From assembly GCA_016271365.2 (NCBI GenBank), contig CM057458.1:198248501-198312500 (forward strand): a stretch of 64,000 nt of DNA, read 5' to 3'. This stretch comes from Neoceratodus forsteri (taxonomy: Eukaryota > Chordata > Ceratodontiformes > Ceratodontidae). The position numbers and the translations under genes are program-made. Below, piece after piece: positions 53,691 through 63,563 of the stretch. The notes under the pieces are model-generated. The model saw only the letters and a program-made list of their open reading frames with translations. It had not been told where the DNA came from and made no database searches. The stretch's first letter is position 1; the number at the start of each line of letters is the position of its first letter.

Positions 53691-54078
53691 GTGGAGGAAA
53701 GGAAGAAACAAAGAGATTGCCCATGATTTACTTCAGAGCAGATAAAGCAACAGAACAGAATGTGGATAATTACTTCACAGCAGAGGAAAAGAAGAAACAA
53801 ACAGATTGCCCATAAGTTGCTTCATAGCAGATGAAACGGTGGAACAAAAAGTGGACAATTACTTCATAATGGGGGAAGGAAGAAACAAAGAGATTGTCCA
53901 TCAGCTGCTTCACAGCAGATGAAATGGCAGAACAGAAAGTGGGAAATTACTTCACAGTGGGAACAAGAAAGAAACAAAGACATCGCCCATTAGTTACTTC
54001 ACAGCACATGAAACAACGGAATGCAGAAGGTGGACAATTACATCACACCTGGTGGAAGAAGATCATCCATCAGTTGCT
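53690..54078 (+). repeat. 89-bp tandem repeat, four or more copies
   Basis: The phrase AGATTGCCCAT begins units at 53,714, 53,803, 53,891 (AGATTGTCCAT) and 53,980 (ACATCGCCCAT), so the period is 88-89 bp. Each unit also has GAAGAAACAAA, ACTTCACAGCAGATGAAA and GTGGACAATTACTTCA. It lies immediately upstream of the transposase-like gene. Confidence 0.88.
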
Positions 54079-54183
54079 ACACAACACAGTGTGATGAATG
54101 TAAGGAGAATGGTGCACTGCAACAGCAGCTAAATTCCAGTATAACTATCATTTGTATCCCACCACCACCACACATGGTCTTAA

Positions 54184-54861
54184 AGTGAAATTTCCGACTA
54201 GTTGCTATAAGGTATTGGGCTTCATAGCCCAATACCTTATATTGTCCTGAGCTCACACCTGCAAAAAAATTAAATTTAAAGTTCATAGTTTTAGCATGGG
54301 AAGGGATCGTAACTGGCTCTGAACACTCAGCCAATCGATCCCTTCCAGCTTCCTGGTGCCCCCGTTCTGCCTCAACTCCACCCCATGCTCTCTGAAACTG
54401 TGACTTGTGGCCAGGGAGAATGTGTGGGCCAGCCCCACACAAGTCTATAGGGTCTATTTTTAAAGCAATTTTTTTGAAATTTTTAACAGCACTAGAGGAA
54501 AATTAAAGCCGTCACTTAATTAGTAGGGTCCCTACTAGTTAAGCGACTGCCTTAATTTTCCTCAAGGACTGTTACAAATTACTAAAAGCCCGGCTTTAAA
54601 AAATAGCCCCCTGAACTTTATGGGGCTGGCCTCACACACTCTCCGTGGCCACATCACAGTTCAAAGGCGCAGGGGTGGAGTTGGGGCGATAGTGGGCACC
54701 AGGAAGCTGGAAGGGATTGGCTGGCAGAGGGTTCAGTGCCAGTTACAATCCCTTCCCATGCTAAAATTACACATTTTTAAATTAAACATTTTGCAGGGTG
54801 AGCTCAGGACGATATAAGGTATTGGGCTATGAAGCCTGATACCTTATATCAGAAACTTCCT
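54184..54861. mobile_element. Long palindromic MITE with TTAA target (678 bp)
   Basis: Two arms of about 340 bp are near-perfect complements around a centre at 54,529 (AGTAGGG, T, CCCTACT). TTAA flanks both ends (54,180-54,183 and 54,862-54,865). Each arm has its own small hairpin near the tip: ATAAGGTATTGGGC with its complement at 54,209-54,241 and again at 54,813-54,848. TTAA targets point to piggyBac or Kolobok. The frames on both strands here are palindrome artefacts. Confidence 0.85.
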
Positions 54862-54862
54862 T

Positions 54863-54923
54863 TAAAATGGCTACATGCTGAGTGCCTAACAAACGAGGAC
54901 TGTACTCAGCATGCAACCATTTT
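54863..54923. repeat. Small hairpin next to the TTAA MITE
   Basis: AAAATGGCTACATGCTGAGT and the near-complement ACTCAGCATGCAACCATTTT are separated by about 20 bp. Confidence 0.6.
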
Positions 54924-55570
54924 AAGACCATGCAGGACACATTAGGAAGCGCATTTCAGCAAAACATTGAGACACATTTTAAAAACAATGCATATCCTCA
55001 CTCTATGCCCCAAAGTACCTGGGCACCGCCTTCCATTCCCACAGCTACATGGTCTGAACATAGCTGAGGGTTGAGAAGCAAACAATGGCCTGCTCAGCAC
55101 CCAGCCACGTGGTAGGTGGTTACACAAAAGCAGATGGATATCAGGGCCCAGCACCATAGAAATTGACACAGCAGGCAAACCATTTCACAGAAAAACATGC
55201 AGTAGCAGACAGACAGTACTTTGCACTCCCTTCCCCAATCCCCCAAATGACCACAGACCGCAAAGTCTCAAAATGGCTGAAGGCTGAGCAGCAAACAATG
55301 GCCTGCACAGCATCCAGCCATGTGGAGAGCATGCGGTGGGTGGTTACACAAAAGCAGATGAACATCTGGTCCCAGTACCACAGAAATAAACATAACACGC
55401 AAACCATTTCACACAAAAACATTTAGTAGCAGTCAGACAATACTTTGCACTCCCCAACCCCCAAATTACCACAGACTGCAAGGTGTCAAAATGACAGAAG
55501 GTTGAACAGCAAACAATGGCCTGCTCAGCATCCAGTCATGTGGAGACCATGCGCTGGGTGGTTACACAAA

Positions 55571-56219
55571 ATTCTGTCAGACATGATTAAGCTGGGGAGA
55601 TTCGGGGATGCATAAGGAGACACATCACCAGTAGAAAACAAGAGGTTGTTATCCCTCTGTACAGACAGTTGGTGAGGCCCTATCTCGAGTACTGTGTGCA
55701 GTTCTGGAGACCCCATCTCCACAAGGACATAGACAGGATGGAGGCAGTCAAGAGGAGGGCAACAACAATGATGCAGGGTTTGCACCATAAGCTATACTAA
55801 AGAAGCTTAATATGTATACCCTAGAGTAAAGGGGGGGACATGATAGAGACCTTTAGGTAATTCAAGGGAATCAACACTGTCCAAGAGGGTAGTATATTTC
55901 AGAAAAACAGATGTGCAAGACCAAGGGGACACAATTTGAAGATAGAGGGGCAAGGCTCAGGGGCAACATGAGAAAGTATTTTTTCACAGAAAGGGTGGTA
56001 GATGCATGGAACGGCCTTCCTGAGGAGGTTGTGGGGTCAATAACAGTGGAGGAATTCAAGAATGCATGGGACAAACATAAAGCAATTCTGGTGAGGGGCA
56101 GGAGGAAGTAGGCTGTTGGTTATCTAGGATCTGCAGCTTATCCAGTAGGTAGGTAGGGAAATCGGCAGACTGGGTGGGCCAGGTGATCCTTATCTGCCAT
56201 CAACGTATGTTCCTATGTT
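55571..56219 (+). mobile_element. CR1-like LINE 3' end inserted in the 215-bp tandem repeat
   Basis: It starts inside a repeat unit after GGTTACACAAA, in the reverse transcriptase thumb region, and ends with CTTATCTGCCATCAACGTATGTTCCTATG. That is the same 3' UTR and tail seen at 34,760-34,812. It is severely 5' truncated. Confidence 0.82.
55911..56111 (+). pseudogene. CR1-like LINE ORF2 C-terminus
   Basis: The 66 open codons include LRGNMRKYFFTERVVDAWNGLPEEVVGS and EEFKNAWDKHKAIL. This matches the end of the copies at 34,560-34,680 and 14,877-15,000. It is a terminal domain only. Confidence 0.78.
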
Positions 56220-57108
56220 AAGCATCAGTACAGCAAAGCATGGATTTACAAAAAAAAAATACAACGGACATTACAAAACATCATGGAGACTATTATTACC
56301 CATTGACAATGTGAAATGCAGCAGAAACAGCATTTTTGGACCAGCCCAAACAATACTTTGCGCCCCCCCCCCCAAACAACCACAGATTGCATGGTCTCAA
56401 CATGGTCTGCTCAGCGTCCAGCCATGTGGAGACCATACATTGGGTGGTTTTAGAAACTGTATACATCAAACCATGGACTCAAACAAGCATTTTGGTAGCA
56501 GGAAGGCCAAGCATAAGTACTAAATCACCCTCCAGCCACAGAAGCAAACATCAGTGGGTAGCAAACAGTAAATAAATCACACTGCTGGAGTCAAAATAAG
56601 CTGCACAGTGATCCTCTGTGCCTAAAACTGGAAGACCTGGTCAGAACCTTACCTTTTGGTGCTCTGAGCGCACTTTGGATGACTGGGGCTCTTCCTCATT
56701 CTGAATGTACAACGGCTGCTCCAGGTGGACAACAACACTTTCTGCTGTACAAAAAACAGCAAGAAAGGGGGCAAGGCCTTACGTGCAGCAGATTTTACAC
56801 CTCCCACTGGCCACCTATGTCACAGGGGAAAACTGGAATCTCGAAATAATCGGGCAACCAACTGGGGGGAGGGGGTGTTCTGAATGTACCTAATAGGAGC
56901 ATGGACACCATTGGTTGGAAGGGTTGAAAAAGATGACCTGACTCAAACGATAAAGAGCAGGCAAGATGTACCACCCGGCAATATAGAAAGGGCAGCACTG
57001 GTAACACACAGGAGAATTAAAAAAAAAGGGATCTGCATGTCAAAAATTAATTAATTGGCCATGTTCTGAATATACTAGCTGAGGACACCAACTAGTACAT
57101 TCAGAACA

Positions 57109-58200
57109 CATTTTGGAGGTTCTTAAAACTATAAAAATAATGGGTAAAATAACATAAGTAGGGTAAAAGAACTACAGGACAGCATCTGGATTGTTTAAAG
57201 CATATCTTATTTAAACAGAAAAAATGGCAGAATTGACAGAAAACATACAACTAAAACCTACAGACTTTCCATGTCACAATTTAGGACCAATAAAACTGCA
57301 GGAAAATTGGTTTGGACAACAACAACAAAAATTCCTGGCAGCTGCAGACCACAATTTTATTATATGTACCTCTACATATACAAAGCGTTAAAACATCATT
57401 TCAAATATTTTTTATTTTTTTCCTTACTTTATATCACACTCTTATTTCCATTCCATTGGTACAAGATTTTCATGAACATAGCCAAATCAGTTCCTCATCT
57501 TCTATGATCCTCTCCTGTTTCCCCCTGCTAAGCTGTTTGCAGATGCAACTGTTCCACCTTTTTTATAGCAGCCAAGCCAGTAAAAGCGCCTCCTGCATCT
57601 TCTCCTACTCCAGCACTACGTTTGCATTCCCAAACAATTGCCTAGTTTGTCTCTTTTTTAGCATCTCTCTCAGCCTTTCTGCATCTGTCCCTCTATCTCC
57701 TTAACTCCACACTACCAACTGTAGGACAACTAGCCTGTTAACCTCACACCCTTTACTTTCCCCCTTTTTCAGCAATCACGTTCATCCTTCAATGTCTATC
57801 CACTTCCCTGCTCCTGTCCTTAATGCTCTCCCCAGCCCTCCTCTCATGTGCCCCCATCTCTCATCCACTCTTCCCCCAATCTCACCTCCCAATTCCCTTT
57901 TACCCCACCCTACCTTACTGCCTGCCCCTCTCTCCCTCTCCCACTTTCTGTCCTAACCTGCTTCTAGACCCCTTCCCTTTTTCAGTTCTCACGTTGCCAC
58001 TACTCTGCCCACCCTCCTTTCTCTCCCTCTCCCCTGATCCCTTCCCCCTTGCTACATTTTGAAGCTCTACTTCGCTGTTCCAGTCTCTCTTCTCCTCCCT
58101 CCCCTCTCAGCCTCGAAAGGCCAAAGTACCCCTCTTGACTTCCTTTGTTTCTGTTTCTCTTTGGGATGTGCAACCCAACTCTGGCCCTCCCACCAACCCC
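57109..58200. other. Pyrimidine-rich stretch, no gene recognised
   Basis: C+T-rich sequence leads into the LINE endonuclease at 58,220. It may be the 5' region of that LINE. Open frames here are Ser/Leu/Pro low-complexity and not convincing. Confidence 0.4.
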
Positions 58201-58219
58201 TCCCCTCCTAAATTGCCCA

Positions 58220-58800
58220 AAACCCTCTATATCTTCCATCTCAATGCCAGAAATCTTCTCCTTAAGCTGGACTAAAATTCTGGATGTCCCTGCACCCCCG
58301 ATATTCTCTATGTCACAGAAACCTGGCTTTCTGCTAGAATCCCTGACTCTTCCCTTGCTATCCCTTATTTCAACCTCTTACGCCAAGATCGAGGTAGACG
58401 TGGTGGCAGAGTAGCCCTATATATCAGACAGTCTCTTTCCTGCTCCATTACCCTTCGGGAATCCCAGCCCTCCTCCCACGAAGTTATAGTTGCCTACCTC
58501 TCCTTTCCCTCCTCCATCCCAATCTACATCGCTGCTCTCTATGCCCCTACCAAATCCTCCAGCGAGTCTCTGCTCACTGCCATCTCCTCCATTTACTCCC
58601 ACACAAGTGGTGAACTCATACTCTTAGGGGATTTAAACCTTGATTGGCTCTCCCCATCCTCTAAGCCTACCCTTCTCAGAATTGAGTCCCTCAACCTCAC
58701 CCAGCTGATAAATGAACCCACACATCTCAACCCCCGCTCCCAAAATCACTTACTACTCGACTGGATGCTCTCCTCTCAGCCTCATCATATCTCCTCCTGG
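58220..58800 (+). pseudogene. LINE endonuclease domain
   Basis: The text reads HLNARNLLLKLD, then after a stop ILYVTETWLSARIPDSSLAIPYFNLLRQDRG with the catalytic Glu, GRVALYIRQSLSCSI, PIYIAALYAPTK, and GELILLGDLNLDWLSPSS (GDLN block), then QLINEPTHLNPRSQNHLLLDWML. The terminal SDH block is lost at the internal deletion. The domain would nick genomic DNA to prime reverse transcription. Confidence 0.78.
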
Positions 58801-58817
58801 CCAAGGACAGGAAACAA

Positions 58818-59204
58818 GTGACTACCGAGATCCAGGAGAAACGTACTAAAGCTTTAGACACTGTTGATCATGCTTTACTCCTCGATCCTCTACTCTGTCA
58901 TGGCGTCTCTGGCTCGGCACGAACATGGTTCAATAGCTACCTGTCAGACAGACTGCAACAGGTGAAAGCAGATGGATCTCTCCCTACGCAGCTTCCTATC
59001 ACAAGAGGTGTACCACAAGGCTCGATCCTTGTACCGCTGCTATTCATGCTTTATATCAACACCATCGGGAAAAACATCACTAAAGCAAAACTTTATCTGT
59101 TCGCAGACGACACCGTGATATACATATCCGGACCCTCAGTAACTGAAGTCAAAGGGAGCTCCAATCTGAATTTGATCTCCTTCAACTCAGCCTGGCACAA
59201 TTGA
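58818..59204 (+). pseudogene. LINE reverse transcriptase palm
   Basis: The text reads KALDTVDHALLLDPLLCHGVSGSARTWFNSYLSDRLQQV, TRGVPQGSILVPLLFMLYINTIG and KLYLFADDTVIYISGPSV. So motif B (GVPQGS) and the catalytic FADD are intact. The upstream half of motif A is cut by the internal deletion, and the frame ends at a stop near 59,204. Confidence 0.8.
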
Positions 59205-59211
59205 AACTTAA

Positions 59212-59836
59212 ATGTCAAAGACTAAAATCATGTACTTCTATTTCAACCAGTATACCTCCATCTCAAACGCACTAACGTTCCTGCTCCCCATCAAAACTCT
59301 CCTTAATGATGACCTTGAGGTAGTTAGTAGTTTTAAATACCTAGATTGTAACTTAGATCAACACTTAACATTCTCTGTCCACATTACTGCTCTTGCAAAA
59401 AAACTGTGGCAATGTCTTGGCTTCTTCTTCAGGAGAAAAGCCTTATTTACTACTGAAGAAAGGCTACGATTAGTCCAGACTACCTTCATGCCACCTCTAG
59501 ATACGATTAGTCCAGACTACCTTCATGCCACCTCTAGACTATGCTGGCATAGTTTACGACTGTTGCTTAGTTTCCCTGCTTCACCAGTTAGACACACTCT
59601 ACCACAGAGCGATTCATTTCATCTCGGATGCCCACCGACGCATGCACCACTGTGAGTTATATGCCTATTTGGGCTGGATCTCACTGTCGACTAGATGTTT
59701 CATCCACTCCATACCTGGCTATATAAAGCTCTTCTATCTAAGCTCCCCACTATATCTCTTCCCTATTTCGGCACACCGTCTGCCAATACACTTATGCAGC
59801 GGTGACTTCATCATGCTAGAAGTTCCATGCGCCTGA
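59212..59836 (+). pseudogene. LINE reverse transcriptase thumb, broken by a 37-bp duplication
   Basis: SKTKIMYFYF, VVSSFKYLDCNLDQHLTFSVHI and ALFTTEERLRLVQTTFMPPLD are followed by a tandem duplication of 37 bp (units starting at 59,466 and 59,503). The correct continuation MPPLDYAGIVYDCCLVSLLHQLDTLYHRAIHFISDAHRRMHHCELYAYLGW is in the next frame (59,525-59,836). 37 is not a multiple of three, so the duplication itself shifts the frame. Confidence 0.8.
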
Positions 59837-59839
59837 TCT

Positions 59840-60550
59840 CTGTTTGGAGAAATGGCCATAAGTCATGCTCACCCAGCAGCTTGGAATAAAGCCCAATCCA
59901 GTCTCAAACTACAAAACCCAATTCCCCTGCACAGCTTCAAAAAAGTGGTCATTAATAAACTTTGTGACACCTGTGCATGTCACTAACTGACCGCCACTCA
60001 CCCCACCCTTTCCGTGCTTCAATTTTGAATCCACACGCCCTCTCTCTCTCCAGTTTTCTTCCCAGTGCCTCAATTTCGTTTACTCATCCTAACACCTACC
60101 ATCCCCATCCCATCCCCCCTCCTCCCAGCCTCCAGTTCCACCCACCTTCCCCTTCCTTGGTTCCTCTTAGCCCCCTTCCTCCTCTCCTCCCAGCCTCCTA
60201 CTCCACCCACCTTCCTCCTCTCCTTTTCTCATGCCTGTGCCTTTCCCCTAACCCCTACCTGCTGTCGCCTCTCCCTATCCTTTGTCTCAATTCTCACCAA
60301 TCTCCCTCTGTTTGCTTGTTGGGATAAACTTATTTCAAATGAGCCAAATGGAATATCATAACAATAATAAAAAAACAAATATGCCAATACTTTGATGTCA
60401 TCTTTCTGTTGTATAATATTTGAATGACTACTATATATTTGTCTTTGTGTACAATTATGTATTGTATATATTATTTCTATTCATTCACATTCCTCCGTCA
60501 TACCTTGTTTATTGTTCAGTCGCTCAATTTGTACTGTATTTGCCTATCTG
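59840..60550. other. LINE 3' UTR (C+T-rich) and short spacer
   Basis: 59,840-60,370 is the untranslated end of the LINE, rich in CCCTCC-type sequence. 60,370-60,550 is A+T-rich spacer before the next copy. Confidence 0.5.
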
Positions 60551-60554
60551 TTCA

Positions 60555-62600
60555 GGACCTCCTTGTAAATGAGCCTGCTCAACGGAGTATTCCTGTCAAT
60601 AAACTTGACTCCTCGGCAGGTATACTCCCAGATGCCCTCAGTGACCACTGTATTACATACAGCATAAGAAAAAAATCAGCCCCCCCCCCCATTCCTCTCC
60701 AAAATACATTTGGTCCTATCCACTTCATGCCCTTGACCAAAGTGCCATTCTGCAGGATCTCTAGAACGCCAACTGGCGGCCTGTCTACTCAGCCCTAGAT
60801 GTTGACTCCACCCTCCATGCTTTCACACAGACACTCACCAATATATGGAACTCCCATGCACCACTGAAGAAATCTAGAGTTAAACGCTTCAATCAACTCT
60901 GGAGGTCAGTGTCGGGGGCGGGGGGACCGAATTAGTGGCTCTATGTAAAAACAAAGACAAAGCCTGGGCAACTTACAATCCTCCAGATCTCAGCCTGATC
61001 TGCAGTCCTACAGATCCCTTAGAAATAAGTGTACAAAAGCTATCCATCTTGCTATGGTCAATTACTTCAAATCACACTTAAATCATTAGCAGAACTCTCT
61101 AGCATTCTTCTGGAAAGTAATCCATTCACTTCTTGATCCCCCTGCACATCAGCCCCTCACCCCCATTATCGATGATTCGCCCATCTCCGACCCTTTCACT
61201 GCTGCCAAACTTTTTAACCAATTCTTCTCCACCTGTGCACTCCCTGACCTCCAAACTTCCTCTTCCTCTGACCCATCTACCTTCAACAGTCCCGCTCCTC
61301 CCAAAACCCTACCTGCCACTCCGCAGGATTCTGCTTCCCTGCTATCTCTGCTGAAAAAGTCTACAATGCACTTATCTCTCTAAACCCGACCAAAACTAGC
61401 CCGGTCTCCACCCCAGGCTCCTCCAAATCTCTGTTTCTGCTATAGTCTCCCCCCTAATACATCTACTAAACCTCTCGCTCTGCACTGCCACTGTCCCACA
61501 AGTCTGGAAACTTGCCACGGTTCTGCTCTTCACAAAGGAGGTGACCCATCCACTCCCGGCAACTACGATCCCATCTCCCTCCTTCCTTCCCTAGCCAAAC
61601 GTCTGGAGTCCTTAATCCACTCCAGACTATCCGAGTTCCTTTGCTCAAATGGCACTCTTTCCCTAGTCCAAGCCGGTTTCAGAAAACAGCACTTCACCAT
61701 CTCCTCCCTGTTGCAGTTCATGATGCTATTTTTCACAGCCATGGACAAAGGTCAAATAACAGCAGCCATTTTTATTGACCTTGTCAAGTCCATTGATTCA
61801 GTTTCCTGCCCCCTACTTCTCCAAAAACTGGAGTCTACTGGCCTAGCTATTCCCGCAGTGCAATGGTTCAGTTCATACCTCCACAACAGGCAACAATCAG
61901 TCCAAGTTGGTGACTGTATCTCTCCCACTCTACCTATCCTCGCTGGTGTCCCCCAAGGCTTCACTACTTGGACCTATCCTTTTCTCCCGCTTTATAAATA
62001 TGACCTTCCCTCTGCCTGTTCTTCCTCTCACATTCACATGTCCGCCGATGACACCATCATTTTCACCTCTGACTCCTTCACCTCCAATGTCCATTCTCCC
62101 CTTTGAGAGAATTTTGATAAGAGTTCAGAGGTGGTTCCAGGCAAACAAATTACAACTAAACACAAATAAAAGTCACCATAACATCTGTAACTAGGCAGAA
62201 ATTGGCCACGCTGCAGTTTCCCCCACCCTTGACAGCTCCTCCCTCACCGAGGGCTCCTCTTTCAAATACCTGGGCATTTGGCAGGACAACCTTGATTTCT
62301 CATCGTACGCTGAGTCTATCTGCTCAAAACTATGCCCCAAACTGGCTGTCCTCTATAGGCACAAGGACAGCCTTCCTCTCCCCACACATCGGGAGCTTGT
62401 TTCTAAAACTGTTCTCTCTAAATTAGACTATGCCGATGTAGTTTATTGCTCTGCTCCAGCCACAACCCTCTCTAGGTTTGACACACTCTTCAACTCATTT
62501 TGTCACTTCGCCACTGCTGCTCCTCCCCATACCCACCACTGCCATCTCTATTCCGCCCTCTCCCTACTACTACCTCTACCTCATACTAAAATGCCAGCAG
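60555..62600 (+). mobile_element. Second LINE copy of the same family, decayed
   Basis: It picks up in the endonuclease at LLVNEPAQRS, which is the QLINEP position of the first copy, and reads ILPDALSDHCITYSIRKK, the SDH block missing from that copy. It then runs through linker, reverse transcriptase and thumb (LDYADVVYCSAPATTLSRFDTLFN near 62,425-62,500). It ends near 62,600, where an oppositely oriented CR1-like LINE begins. Confidence 0.75.
61711..62106 (+). pseudogene. LINE reverse transcriptase palm, second copy
   Basis: QITAAIFIDLVKSIDSVSCPLLLQKL corresponds to motif A. LAGVPQGFTTWTYPF is a damaged motif B (GVPQGS expected), and HMSADDTIIFTS is the catalytic box with both Asp kept. Stops and frame changes precede and follow it. 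Confidence 0.72.
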
Positions 62601-63563
62601 AATAGGCCTAACAGTCTCTCGAGTCTTCTCAATTTTCAGCACCTGCACTGAGAGCCGATTTTGGTGTCCCCCCCCTCCCCTGCATTATACTGTCCCCAGT
62701 CCCAGATGTTCCACCTGTATTGGGCCTGGTCAGATTTACCCTACCCCTGTACCTGTCCCATCCCCTTTTAAACCCGTTTCCACCTCTACCAGCTCCCTGG
62801 GCAGTGCATTCCATGGCTCCACCACCCTTTCAGTGAAATAACATCTCCTCCTCGCCCCTCTGAGCCTGCCCCCTTCCAGCTTACACCCATGACCTCTTGT
62901 TGCCCACCCTCCTTCCTTTGGATTACGCTGACTGGGCCTCCTTTATTGATCCCTTTCATGTATTTAAATGCCTCTATCATGTGCCCCCTGTCCTTCCTCT
63001 TCTCCGGGGTGTACATGTCGAGCTCCTTGAGCCTCTCCTCATAGGTCCTCTCCCCCAGGCCCCAGATCATTTTGGTTGCCCTTCTTTGGACCCTCTCTAG
63101 GAGTGTAATGTCCCTCTTTAAATGAGGTCTCCAAAACTGTACACAATACTCGAGGTGTGGCCTAACCAAGCAGTTGTACAGTGGAAGGATCACTTCCGCC
63201 CTTCTGTAGGTAATCCCCCTGGCGATGCATCCCAGCATCCTATTTACCCTTGCTGCTGCCCTCCTACAGGTCTCAGAGTTGTTCACTTTGACATCTACCA
63301 CTACCCCCAGGTCCTTCTCACCCTCCATGACTTGAACCATGTCTCCTCCCAGGGTAAACCCCTGGCCTGGATTTCTGATTCCCTGGTGCAGAACCTTGCA
63401 CTTCCCCGCATTGAATTTTAGTTTCTGTTTTCCGACCACCTTTTCAGAGCATCCAGGCCCCCTGCAAGGCCAGCCTCCCCTCCTCCCCATCCACCACTGC
63501 ACCCAGCTTTGAGTCGTCTGCAAAGAGACTCATCTCACTCCTGATTCCCCTCCTGATGTCTGA
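62601..63563 (-). mobile_element. CR1-like LINE, minus strand, interrupted by DIRS copy E
   Basis: The minus strand reads ISDIRRGIRSEMSLFADDSKLGAVVDGEEG from the right edge, the thumb and the C-terminus. Homology is cut at 63,563, where DIRS copy E begins, so the upstream part of the LINE should lie beyond the window. The left border with the other LINE is approximate. Confidence 0.8.
62786..63523 (-). CDS. CR1-like LINE reverse transcriptase, thumb and C-terminus
   Basis: The 245 open codons have KLKFNAGKCKVLHQGIRNPGQGFTLGGDMVQVMEGEKDLGVVVDVKVN, then CIARGITYRRAEVILPLYNCLVRPHLEYCVQFWRPHLKRDITLLERVQRRATKMIWGL and YEERLKELDMYTPEKRKDRGHMIEAFKYMKGINKGG. The catalytic FADD lies just upstream in another frame (about 63,520-63,535). 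The tail after REVMGVSWKG is out of frame. The first Met is not a native start. Confidence 0.82.
   Translation of the reverse strand: MQTTQSWVQWWMGRRGGWPCRGPGCSEKVVGKQKLKFNAGKCKVLHQGIRNPGQGFTLGGDMVQVMEGEKDLGVVVDVKVNNSETCRRAAARVNRMLGCIARGITYRRAEVILPLYNCLVRPHLEYCVQFWRPHLKRDITLLERVQRRATKMIWGLGERTYEERLKELDMYTPEKRKDRGHMIEAFKYMKGINKGGPVSVIQRKEGGQQEVMGVSWKGAGSEGRGGDVISLKGWWSHGMHCPGSW

Larger units (their letters stand above)
55010..56525 (+). repeat. Tandem repeat of about 215 bp, interrupted by a LINE
   Basis: GCAAACAATGGCCTG begins at 55,078, 55,291 and 55,509, so the periods are 213 and 218 bp. Units also carry CAGCCATGTGGAGA, GGTGGTTACACAAAAGCAGATG and CAATACTTTGC. A diverged unit resumes at about 56,240-56,520 after the LINE insertion at 55,571-56,219. 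This is a satellite-like internal block of the candidate transposon. Confidence 0.8.
50707..57108 (-). mobile_element. Candidate DNA transposon, superfamily not recognised
   Basis: The ends are similar inverted repeats: left TGTTCTGAATGTACCAGTGG and, inward from the right, TGTTCTGAATGTACTAGTTG, matching at about 21 of 25 positions. The same motif recurs as subterminal repeats on the left (five tandem copies) and on the right (near 56,698, 56,877 and 57,064). Between them is a broken minus-strand gene of a transposase-like family (51,714-53,690). No target duplication is convincing, so the outer limits are tentative. A TTAA MITE and a CR1-like LINE end inserted later. Confidence 0.5.
58220..60370 (+). 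mobile_element. Jockey-superfamily LINE (L2/Rex1-like), internally deleted
   Basis: The plus-strand copy has endonuclease (58,220-58,800), reverse transcriptase palm and thumb (58,818-59,836) and a C+T-rich 3' UTR ending in an ATAA-rich tail near 60,350-60,375. The section between the endonuclease and motif A of the reverse transcriptase is missing. A second copy of the same family follows at 60,555. Confidence 0.75.

Noticed and set aside
54077..54442. 121-codon open frame on the minus strand
   Set aside because: It lies in one arm of the palindromic MITE and is mirrored in the other arm. There is no domain or codon signal.
57312..58062. Possible ORF1 of the LINE at 58,220
   Set aside because: The frames are Ser/Leu/Pro low-complexity translations of pyrimidine-rich DNA, without coiled coil or zinc motif.
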